A DNA stretch of 64,000 nucleotides from Apostichopus japonicus (taxonomy: Eukaryota; Echinodermata; Holothuroidea; Aspidochirotida; Stichopodidae), in the NCBI RefSeq assembly GCF_037975245.1, contig NC_092562.1, positions 25,169,054 through 25,233,053 of the forward strand. The letters run 5' to 3'. Numbering within the stretch: the first letter of the stretch is position 1; each line of letters starts with the position of its first letter. The translations under genes were made by a program, and so were the position numbers. This document shows, in pieces, positions 56,601 to 64,000 of this stretch. The notes beneath the pieces were generated by a model, which saw nothing but the letters and a program-made list of their open reading frames with translations, did not search any database and was not told where the DNA came from.

Positions 56601-58638
56601 TACGGATTTGAGGTTTCCAGACCAAAATGTTCATTATCCTGCAGGTTTTGTAAGTACGAATGGGGATTTCGACGTTTTGGTCCTCTGCGATGAGTTTATC
56701 CTCTTCTGCCAAGTTAAGGGAGCAGATGAAAGTTGCCTGATTGGTGGCAAGAGAAGTACGTTAAAAAAAGCATGGGAGCAAGCTGACAAAGATCTTCTTC
56801 GTTTTGGTGAAGCCACAAGAGATTTATCGTTCATTTCCAATCTTCAGATGCACACCGCTATCGCAATGCCTAATTTGATCTCCGACAGTCTGGAGGTCTT
56901 GGGTGTTTGCAAGTATCACCGCCGATTCATACTGTGTAAGAGTGATATGGAACCGTTTTCTCGGTTTAATGCTTGGTTATCCAACATTATTAACCCAAAG
57001 AACGAAGAACTTACCAAGATTGCGACAGAAGACTATCAAACCCTATGTGCCAGATTCGTCGGTTTAATTTCAAAAGTACCAATACCCACGGAAAGACAGA
57101 TGATCCTAGATACTGATGAGATTGTTAACCCAAAATACTACGTTAATTGCAAAAGAAAACTCTATGCAATCTTAACACCAGACCAACATCGGCTAGTTGA
57201 GGCTGACAAGAAATTAGCGATAATTCGAGGTGAATTTGGAACTGGTAAAAGCCTAGTTTTGTTGGCAAAAGTTTTGAGAAGTTTGGAAGACGCGAACAAC
57301 ACATCTCAACCGATGATAATATCCATGGCCAGCATCGGCAATGATGGACACTGCTATCACAAGACGAAGTTTGAAGCTGTACATCACCTTAAGGAAATAA
57401 TTAGTTTGCCCCCTGAGAAACAAGACAAAGTTGTGTTTAGTTTCAGCGACCTGATCAGCGATTACTTTCGTTCGAAAGATTTGGTAAGAGATGAAGTGAG
57501 AACATTGGTTACTCCTGAGCTATTTCAAGGAATCTTATCGTCAAAGATCAACACAGCAAAACATGACGTTCATTTCTTCTTCGATGAGGTTCCGTCGTCC
57601 TTTCTGGAGAAATGCGAGTCTGTATTTGGAGAATTCGTCACAGATTTTGCTAACAGTTATATGTGGTTGGCTATAGCCGCTCATTCGTCAAAACCAACAC
57701 AATCACTTCATCTGAAGTATGAAGCTGTGATCGATAGGTTGATCAAAAAAGGTTATGATGATGCTCGGCTGACTAGGAGCATGCGTATTCCAAAGAATGT
57801 CTTCAACCTTGTACGGTGGATGCAAGAGAACGAATGCCCTGACTTGGATGCCATTTCCTGTGGTCATGTTATTCCTGGTCCGAAACCACTTTTCTTTGAG
57901 GTCCCGAAATGCATTTGCCAACATTCGAAAATGAAAATTAAGTTTGACGATATATTAAGGTGTCAATGCATTGAAAAAAGATTTACCGTCACTATTCAAA
58001 ATGTAATGACGAAATTTGACTTAATCGGTCAAGCTAAAAATCCACCTACTTTATCGAAATGCACTATTCTAATTTGTACAATCTTAGGTTCAAAACTCGC
58101 AAAGCCATTAATAGGCTTACTAACAAAGGCATATGCGTTGTTAAAAATAAAACTGAACTTCAACTTTGTCACTTTGCTTGACGAGCACTCTGACGACAAA
58201 GGGGATAGTCCGACTAATACAGAATTACGGGTGTTCGATCAATATACGTTCATGGGTTGCGAGAATGCTCTCATTATTGCCATTGATCCATACAGCTTGT
58301 TTCAATGTGGTAAAGGAAATCATTGGCCACACTCGATGAACGCCTTCACACGTACCACATCGCAGCACGTCCACGTCTGTTGGCCCAAGGATGAAGCGCT
58401 TCGAATGTGGCGTGGAGATTTGGACTCCCATGATGCTCTGACGGCAAGTCGCAAATATCTCACAGAAGAAGAAAAATACGCTCGGTTTGAATTTACCGAA
58501 AGTGGACGAAAAAGCACAAAGGATATAGTCGAAAAATTGGTCGAAACGAATCTAATCATCAAGATGCCTGTTTCAATGGACGAGGAAAAAATTTCTGTGT
58601 TACAGAGTGGTCTTAAAGCAATGAGTTTCAAAGGATGA
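44209..58638 (+). CDS. NERD-like nuclease / SF1 helicase-like protein, gene copy 2 (six exons)
   Basis: Spliced model: 44209-44314, 52114-52214, 53630-53654, 54809-54879, 55367-55420 and 56218-58638, giving about 925 residues. The domain order equals gene 1: N-terminal helical segment, acidic linker, NERD-like domain with FDVLVL and QVKG, Walker A GEFGTGKS, Walker B FFFDEVPS, LTRSMRIP, motif V and motif VI. The last exon is about 85-90 % identical to gene 1 in protein, judged by eye. Differences cluster just after QVKG and in the segment before motif V. Exon 3 has lost the acceptor used in gene 1, but an AG three bases upstream keeps the frame. Its donor is GTGTGT rather than GTGAGT, so inclusion of exon 3 may be weaker. 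The reading frame is intact, so this looks like a working gene rather than a pseudogene. Confidence 0.8.
44586..44668. repeat. (TA)n tract at the left edge of the Gypsy remnant
   Basis: Two TA runs separated by GGTCTAGTAAATTGA. The long terminal repeat begins directly after it. Confidence 0.85.
44669..45341 (-). mobile_element. Gypsy long terminal repeat (minus orientation)
   Basis: Read on the minus strand it begins TGTTATGATGTAGCATG and ends CTTCGTAACA, with TGTTA..TAACA ends. A purine tract (GTGGAACA opposite strand, then GGGGGGA) lies just before it, so this is the 3' LTR of a minus-strand element. Confidence 0.7.
45461..46216. mobile_element. Scrambled Gypsy pol fragments
   Basis: Four pieces alternate in strand. 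Minus 45565-45461 is the RNase H end (IVHIPGMGN..ADALSRVG and stop). Plus 45567-45767 is reverse transcriptase with TYIDDVIIYSDSW. Minus 46058-45771 is the thumb to RNase H part (VTYLGHVVG, GFYRKVCPNF). Plus 46059-46216 repeats, inverted, the 3' untranslated region, purine tract and first 70 bases of the LTR seen at 45272-45420. No piece is a working gene. Confidence 0.75.
46750..47604 (-). pseudogene. PIN-like transposon-associated protein, terminal exon with frameshift
   Basis: On the minus strand an acceptor TTTTCATTTTCAG opens the exon at 47604. The translation VYKDGDIEGH, HEGADTRMLLHAKYA, VVVSSPDTDVLVLA and GLQCITGCDSVSAL matches a widespread invertebrate repeat-associated family with PIN-like acidic residues. 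Near 46790 the frame shifts; the other frame continues with the family's cysteine-rich tail (GLPCTDLCQCKGCEN) and an acidic end. The frameshift suggests decay. It lies antisense in intron 1 of gene 2. Confidence 0.7.
47605..48955. other. No gene seen
   Basis: Sequence between the PIN-like exon and the non-LTR remnant. A 126-codon plus frame at 47648-48028 resembles no family, and earlier exons of the PIN-like gene were not recognised. Confidence 0.4.
48956..49620 (-). pseudogene. Non-LTR reverse transcriptase remnant
   Basis: Minus-strand pieces read EYFTSLASSLV, VGDDEVKNAFEH, PMDFKLEAL, then HYGPISILSSVSKILENVVF and FQSGFRQGSSTDTT, matching the N-terminal fingers of CR1/Jockey-like reverse transcriptases. 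Stops interrupt it and the catalytic domain is missing. Confidence 0.7.
50948..51036 (+). CDS. Possible alternative exon of gene 2
   Basis: An 89-nt open segment follows a good acceptor (TTTCTTTATTCAG) and ends at GTATAA. Joined to exon 1 it reads GTVRINEVKLEGQTCKGLKT and nine more residues. It enters in phase 1 and leaves in phase 0, exactly like exon 2, so it could replace exon 2. No counterpart was seen in gene 1, so it may be chance. Confidence 0.3.
51150..51618. repeat. Tandem duplication, about 195-bp period
   Basis: CTCACAAGCTAAAACCTATC at 51150 and its near copy at 51345 begin two units. Both carry GCACTGAATAGGTG, TTTTCCGTATCATGAGTATG and TCTGACATCCAAAGCCGCAC. The second unit has about 80 extra bases in the middle. 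Confidence 0.8.
52114..52214 (+). CDS. Gene 2, exon 2 (helical segment)
   Basis: It is identical over all 101 nt to gene 1 exon 2. The acceptor is TTTCTTGCAG and the donor GTATGA. It enters in phase 1 and leaves in phase 0. Confidence 0.8.
53630..53654 (+). CDS. Gene 2, exon 3 (microexon with shifted acceptor)
   Basis: Aligned with gene 1, the bases at the used acceptor read GCAT instead of GCAG, so that site is lost. The AG at 53628-53629 gives a 25-nt exon reading HKTEHDDS plus one base, in frame with exons 2 and 4. The donor GTGTGT is weaker than in gene 1. Skipping the exon would break the frame. Confidence 0.5.
54809..54879 (+). CDS. Gene 2, exon 4 (acidic linker)
   Basis: A 71-nt exon lies between CTTTTTAG and GTAATC. 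It encodes the same acidic stretch as gene 1 with one change (Lys-Asp-Asn for Lys-Glu-Asn). Confidence 0.78.
55367..55420 (+). CDS. Gene 2, exon 5
   Basis: An 18-codon exon lies between TTATTTTCAG and GTGAAT. It is identical to gene 1 except for the last two residues, Leu-Lys in place of Tyr-Thr. Confidence 0.75.
56218..58638 (+). CDS. Gene 2, exon 6: nuclease-helicase body
   Basis: The exon starts after CTATACAG with GTVFCPLTEAARHHSK and runs 806 codons to TGA. The open frame continues upstream to 56095, but that part is intron by comparison with gene 1. Walker A, Walker B, the arginine motif and motifs V and VI are all intact. The variable stretch after QVKG reads ADESCLIGGKRS against VDTISGDSNKSS in gene 1, and the stretch before motif V is three residues shorter. 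Synonymous changes are also frequent, so the two exons have been separate for longer than the flanking spacers suggest. Confidence 0.88.
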   Translation, partial: GTVFCPLTEAARHHSKFSSSPLRFDGIQIKISHDASEMSFKEGSEYYLKEYFPGETTYRIPVGYDKSKKEVKDLKKDLGKRQLSHIPDEDIPDKPTILSDRKGNIANENIASCFEKWGKEKEKRMMIFTDLRFPDQNVHYPAGFVSTNGDFDVLVLCDEFILFCQVKGADESCLIGGKRSTLKKAWEQADKDLLRFGEATRDLSFISNLQMHTAIAMPNLISDSLEVLGVCKYHRRFILCKSDMEPFSRFNAWLSNIINPKNEELTKIATEDYQTLCARFVGLISKVPIPTERQMILDTDEIVNPKYYVNCKRKLYAILTPDQHRLVEADKKLAIIRGEFGTGKSLVLLAKVLRSLEDANNTSQPMIISMASIGNDGHCYHKTKFEAVHHLKEIISLPPEKQDKVVFSFSDLISDYFRSKDLVRDEVRTLVTPELFQGILSSKINTAKHDVHFFFDEVPSSFLEKCESVFGEFVTDFANSYMWLAIAAHSSKPTQSLHLKYEAVIDRLIKKGYDDARLTRSMRIPKNVFNLVRWMQENECPDLDAISCGHVIPGPKPLFFEVPKCICQHSKMKIKFDDILRCQCIEKRFTVTIQNVMTKFDLIGQAKNPPTLSKCTILICTILGSKLAKPLIGLLTKAYALLKIKLNFNFVTLLDEHSDDKGDSPTNTELRVFDQYTFMGCENALIIAIDPYSLFQCGKGNHWPHSMNAFTRTTSQHVHVCWPKDEALRMWRGDLDSHDALTASRKYLTEEEKYARFEFTESGRKSTKDIVEKLVETNLIIKMPVSMDEEKISVLQSGLKAMSFKG

Positions 58639-58774
58639 ATTTATCTCTGATGAAGAAATAATCATGTACATTTTCCAAAGAGATCTTTGAATTTACTAAA
58701 GTTTTCAAATTTTACCTACTTAATACTCAGATCAAAGGTCACATTCTATAACAAAAAAAAACGCAACGTACTAT

Positions 58775-59045
58775 TATTGGGGTATCTGAGGTGGCTAGAC
58801 CCTCTAAATCTTAGTACTTGGGACTATACATCGATGACAGTTTGACTATTATTGCCATGTCTCACAGATATTATCCAATGTATATTGTATTGAATCTCGT
58901 TTGACTTATGGTGCTTTCATTAACCAAAATGTAAAAGAGAATTATTTTCAATACTAATATTGTACCACATGTGATCTATACTGTACCTGTCTGGTCTGGA
59001 AGAATAACCGAAGTTTCTTTAAAAAAAAAAACATCAGCTATATCT
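58775..59045 (+). pseudogene. Non-LTR reverse transcriptase C-terminal remnant (spacer 2)
   Basis: Second copy of the remnant at 38985, with only scattered substitutions and one extra A. Confidence 0.5.
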
Positions 59046-59311
59046 AAAATATGTGGGAAATGTACGCTTTTGGTTGTTTAAAAAATTGTTACATTTGTTG
59101 ACAAATTCAAAAAATATGATCGAAATGTTCAAAGGTTTTGTTGTAAAACATCCAAACACTGCAATTTATGACGCAGGATGCACAGAGGATCCATTTTGCC
59201 GCGACGTTTGGAGATGATTCTGTGGTTTGCCTAAATTCAATTATGTAATGAAAGCAACTCTCTGCCTATCAGGATGTATTTCTTCGTCTGCATCAAATTA
59301 ATTTGATGAAC

Positions 59312-59312
<1 letters not shown>

Positions 59313-59355
<43 letters not shown>

Positions 59356-59378
59356 TATATATATATATATATATATAT

Positions 59379-59443
<65 letters not shown>

Positions 59444-59461
59444 TATATATATATATATATA
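59313..59461. repeat. (TA)n microsatellite (spacer 2)
   Basis: Longer and purer than the matching tract in spacer 1. Chance frames rich in Tyr-Ile cross it. Confidence 0.93.
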
Positions 59462-60218
59462 TTCATTATATACAGACATAGATTTTAATTAACTCACACC
59501 ATAATCCAGTGCGGTCACTTTACCAATCTAGGATGCAGACCTACTTTATAGTCTGAGCTTCTATCCATAATGGTCCATGTCCCTGCCTACATCAGTCGGT
59601 ATTTATGAACCCCCCTCCCCTACCATTTTGAAATCCTGTGGACGCCACTGAAATTAGCTATTTTACTGCCTTAATAGCTATTTTACTGCTGGAATAAGTA
59701 TAACGCTTGGATAAGTACCTGAGGTAAATCTATTGAGATGTGAACATTCATAATATCATGGAGCCATTCCACTCAGTTTATTGATATACCAACACCTTTT
59801 ACATCGATTAGGTTCACTTCTTCACATATGCAAAGATAATTGAATACAAAAATGCATGCTATACAAATTTTTCCTTCCTAGAACAAGACTCCTTTAGTTG
59901 CTACTATATTATTTGATATTAACTACATGGGTCATTTGATTATAGAGCAACATGTTGAGTACTTGTACTCATACTAGTACCTTGGCAAAATGTCCCGAGT
60001 ACCAGGATGAGTACAAGGCCCTGAGTACAATTACAAAGCCGTATAAGTACGAGAACATGAAGTTAACTTTCCTGAACTAAAAAACACCTAGACTCCAGTA
60101 CGATTACTGATTAGAGTACCACAATTCTGCTCTGCTCGGTATAGGGTTTTTTAAATCATCATCATCATATATGCTTAAAACGCTACTTGTCTACGTTACA
60201 TTGAACCTATCCTACTTG

Positions 60219-61072
60219 CCAACGTCTTAATTGGTGTTTACCAAGTATTGCGTTCTCGTATTTCATATTCAACCGATGGCCCTGTGCCTTACCACATCTT
60301 TCAAACACGTCATATTCATGACGTGTTCGATCACGATACTTCCTTCTCTCTTGAAGTTTGGGGTCGGTCAAAAAAGAAGGCAGACAAGTGCTCAACTTTC
60401 TCCATAAACCTTTTTTGTTCAATTTATTTCTTATCATAAAAGCTAGAGTGAACAATAGCCCATGAAGATGGACATAAGTCAAGAGCTAATATAGGCTGCG
60501 AGGCACTACAAGAGAAATCCATAAAATTGTTCGGCCTTCTCTCTCGCTGAGGTGTAGACTTGGTGCTGAACCTCCAACACATGTATGTCAGCATGATTGT
60601 ACTCCTTTCCAGCTGCTGTGAATTTATCCTTGTTTACCCTGGTGTTGTTCGTGTTTAGGTTCCTGAATAAGCGGCGTTTCCTGGTTCCTGTTTGTATGCA
60701 GTGGTCGTCAAACCATACCTTGTCACCAATCTTCTTGGATACAAGCTACCCTGTTATCTAAATCTCCGTAGCATCACTGATGATGGTGGTGGCGTTGAAG
60801 TGCAGGCTTCCTCTCGGTCAGTAGATCGAACGACAAGAGACCAGTCTGCATATGCAAGGAAGCCTCTCGTTCCCCAGCAATCAGCCTTTCCATACTGCCA
60901 AACTTTGCGCTTACATGGTTTGTCTCTTTAGAGTGGCACATTCAGCTTTACAAAGACGGGGTTGTGGTCCGACGGTCCAAGTCTTGCGTATATACTACAA
61001 GTAGCATCTAGATCAGTCATGACCAAGTCAAGAATCTGGTCTTCTCTGGTAGGTTCTTTGACACTCTGTTAG
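60219..61072 (-). pseudogene. Non-LTR element endonuclease remnant (spacer 2)
   Basis: Copy of the remnant at 40369-41222, with the same GPSDHNPVFVKLN motif and the same breaks. Confidence 0.65.
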
Positions 61073-61519
61073 TCCCAGAGTGACAAGGGAGGAGCTATTT
61101 AGATGGCAACTCCCTGCTGTGACGTTACTGAAGGAAAATAAAATAGGGACAGTTACTTAACTTTGACTGAATTTCCAAGAAATGAAAGGGACATTCTGCT
61201 GGCAGACAATATTTTCCACCAGATGATTGGTTCCTGACCATTGAAGTTGTCATAACTGGTAAACGTGTCGGAACTAGTCGGAACCAATACCTTTCTAAAC
61301 TATACTCCAACATCATGCTCTCAAAGCACTGCTATTGACAGTACAAACAGTTCCTAACCTCGATCTGATAGAAACATGATATTTATACTGCTCATTCTGA
61401 CATTACGAGTGCTCTGACGTGGGACATGATACTACAGTATAGACAGAATGTCCAAATTGGGTGCTTTTTGGCCATGACCCTATGAATATTAATGATGTTA
61501 TGGTGACAATGGTAAAAAG

Positions 61520-61697
61520 TTTTACATTGCAAAATTTTGGGGGCGAATCTGTTGGGCCCAATATGTTTTTGGCCCAAATGTTTGGGGACTCATTTTTAGA
61601 GGACAACTATATGTTTGAGCCACTTTGTTTGCGCCAACTATTTTTGGGACCATGTAGGCGCTAAAGATTATTGGGCCCATTTTTGAGGGGGGGGGGG
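61520..61697. repeat. TTTTTGGGCCC-type degenerate repeat (spacer 2)
   Basis: Copy of 41670-41840, with a G run one base shorter. Confidence 0.5.
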
Positions 61698-63454
61698 GAA
61701 TTGGTCAAAATTTAAAAATTGCAATTACTCTACAACCTTACATCAGATTGTATCCAAACTTGCAGTACAGCTGTTTGTTAGTAGCTGGTACATGTGGGCA
61801 TAAAATATTATGATATTGGCTGTTGACATACTAAACTATTCCGGAAAGTCATGAATCACAGAGCCCAGGCTACAAAGGTTGTGCCACGGTGACCGTAAAG
61901 CGTTTAGTCTACTGGCCATACCTTCTTTGAGGCAATACTAGCAAAATAAACTAATAGTGGAATTTCCTGTTGGCAGATTGCCAAGAAAAGTGTTAACATC
62001 AATGTCAAGTAAAATGGTACAGTATGAAACAGGAGCGGACATCGAGTTGCAACAAAACCATTGCAGTATGTCTCGAGCCCTGTATTAGGGGTTAAATATT
62101 TCTTTTGGGTAAATTGAGCAAACATGTTTTTTTTCCAGAGTTGTTGCAACAATTTTACGAACAAAAAGTCGACATATCTTCTAGAATAATACTGTTAGTT
62201 TTAGGTATTCCATTTTAATTGCTTTCGTTACCCCGCGACAGTCGTAGCATCCAAAATATTGCTTTTCAGAGACGAACAATGATTTCCCTGCGCAGTGCAT
62301 TGACTTTTTCAAAGCTGGTAAACGTCGGCTGTATCGGGAAAGTCCCGGTAGAAAATAGTACCTGTGCGCTACTTGGACGATGCACGTGACGAAAAGACTC
62401 ACTGCCTAGCTGTCGATTGCTGCTCATATTCTCTGATGGAATAATTTATTACAATTATGTAAGTATATTCTCCGCAAGATCGTGGATTTTCCGTGATGTT
62501 TAAGCTTTGTCACGGTTTGTACTAAGAAACATGTTGAACATTTTCGCCGAACTCGTTTAGTCATACAAATACATTAAATGCCTAATACTTTGCCCACACT
62601 TGTAATCATTAAACTGGTATTTCAACTAAGTTTTTTTCAACAGATAAGTTAAAAGAACATTCATGGACAGAAATCGGATGCTCTGCTGATCACATTAAAT
62701 ACATCCTTAAAACTATGCCGTTTTAATGAACATAAGAACAGTGTCTATAGTGATTATGAGAATATGTTAGTACAAAATAGCGAAGTATTTCCGTGAACCA
62801 GGTTGGCACGTCCAAAGGATTACCTATCATTCCGCTATACCTGGAGTTAACTCGTTGAAACGCAGGTTCAAACTGCATCGCTTATCTCCGTTTTAATGTT
62901 AGCTCTACCTATATGCATGCTAAAAGCTAGTCTTGGTCAAGTCGTTTGTAATACTCCTTTCCTCGCCTACAAACTGTACATGCCTCAGAGTCCGCTTCTG
63001 CCTACCACGAATGTGCTTGCCCACTGTATTTTACATGCCAGAGGATCTGTCCGATACAATTCCTCAAAACCACAATGACACATGAACAGCAATGGGATAG
63101 CAAAACCCACTATGGCTCACATTCGTTGCAGTTGCACCTACACTAAAATTATAATTAATAATAATAAACTAAATACTACTATGGTTATACAAACTAAGGC
63201 TATATATTATATACCTAACGTTAGGCTTGGTCCGTGCCTGTAACTTGACAACATATATCTCTATTTCTTAGGTTCAAAGACTTTCGTAGGTTCTGCACCG
63301 ATTTTACAGAGATTTCCATCATTTCTGCTTTCATTTTATTCATATAACATGGGCTAGTCGGTCTCTCTCCGTCATTTTAACAAGTTCTGAGGCACTAAAT
63401 TCTTTGAATTTGTATACGTATTTTGACGTCATAACAGTGAACAGCGCCGCTAGC

Positions 63455-63606
63455 TTCAAATGAGACATTAGCATCAAAGTAGACAACAACTTTGAAGGAG
63501 ACAACAGCATCAGAGGAGACAACAACAACAGCAACAAAGGAGACAACAACATTGAAGGAGACAACAACATTAAATGAGACAACAACATCAATGGAGACAA
63601 CAACAT
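63455..63606. repeat. GGAGACAACAAC minisatellite (spacer 2)
   Basis: Same array as in spacer 1, with one extra ATTGAAGGAGACAACAAC unit. Confidence 0.75.
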
Positions 63607-63787
63607 GATAACAGACAGAATGGTAGAAACAACATAATACATTGCCCTTTCGGCGTTCCATGCTCTAGCTGCGACGTCTATCTTCACTTCAGTCAACATG
63701 CTTGTTTGTGCAAGTGACACATCATTATGTTAAGTATGAAAACCAGACGGTAGCCAGCTTATGCGGAAACTGTATATAATGTACTTG

Positions 63788-63824
63788 CATATAAGCCTGG
63801 CTGTGTGGTGAGCGTCTATGAAGT
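63788..63824 (+). promoter_or_regulatory. Promoter of a third gene copy at the right edge
   Basis: CATATAAG followed by GTGGTGAGCGTCTA matches the gene 2 promoter, with T to C in the first TATA base. By alignment with gene 2, the window ends about 30 bases before the expected ATG of a third copy. Confidence 0.55.
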
Positions 63825-64000
63825 ATGATATATTCCGATAGCATTGTGGATCAGTTGGGAGTCTAATAACGCTATAGGACAGTTATTGCAAACATTCTGA
63901 CAAGAGCTCCGTGGGCGGGAAGTGCTTTTTACAGAAACTCTGTGAAAATACATAGGCGTCCAAGTCTGTGAATGGTTCTGTATATTACTACTACTCAGCT

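Larger units (their letters stand above)
58639..64000. repeat. Array spacer 2 (after gene 2)
   Basis: Nearly identical to spacer 1 up to and including the promoter region of the next copy. The window ends inside it. Confidence 0.8.

Overview
The window is AT-rich animal DNA with long introns, GT-AG splice sites, dense microsatellites and many transposon families: hAT and TTAA MITEs, a Penelope-like element, Gypsy, non-LTR retrotransposons and tRNA-derived SINEs. Runs such as TAGGCCTA and a deuterostome-like repeat mix suggest a marine invertebrate, possibly an echinoderm such as a sea cucumber. The phylum is an inference and has not been tested. There are no prokaryotic features.

Layout. Bases 1-20,169 hold no gene I can support. 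They contain minisatellites, small local duplications, a hAT MITE with a perfect 8-bp target duplication (5813-6590), a broken hAT transposase (8427-9386) and a TTAA-flanked MITE (14316-14814). At 20,178-21,289 a G-rich hAT element carries a second hAT element inside it. From about 21.3 kb a tandem array begins: a diverged spacer (21,298 onward), gene 1 (24,255-38,848, plus strand), a 5.3-kb spacer, gene 2 (44,209-58,638, plus strand), a nearly identical 5.3-kb spacer, and the promoter of a third copy at the right edge.

The two genes are six-exon paralogues that I assembled from splice sites and codon phase. They predict proteins of about 923 and 925 residues. Each has a short N-terminus with a helical/coiled-coil segment and an acidic linker, then one large last exon encoding a NERD-like PD-(D/E)XK nuclease domain followed by a superfamily-1 helicase-like ATPase. 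The family has no function I can name. Nuclease-helicase architecture, tandem duplication and clustered paralogue differences make a nucleic-acid-directed defence role a reasonable hypothesis, not a demonstrated one.

The first introns of both genes (about 8 kb each) are filled with unrelated transposons. Intron 1 of gene 1 holds two copies of one hAT MITE, another hAT MITE, a 60-bp minisatellite, a foldback element, two tRNA-like repeats and a Penelope-like element. Intron 1 of gene 2 holds a scrambled Gypsy element, a PIN-like transposon protein exon, a non-LTR reverse transcriptase remnant and a possible alternative exon. The spacers are almost identical to each other although the genes they separate have clearly diverged, which points to recent unequal exchange or gene conversion.
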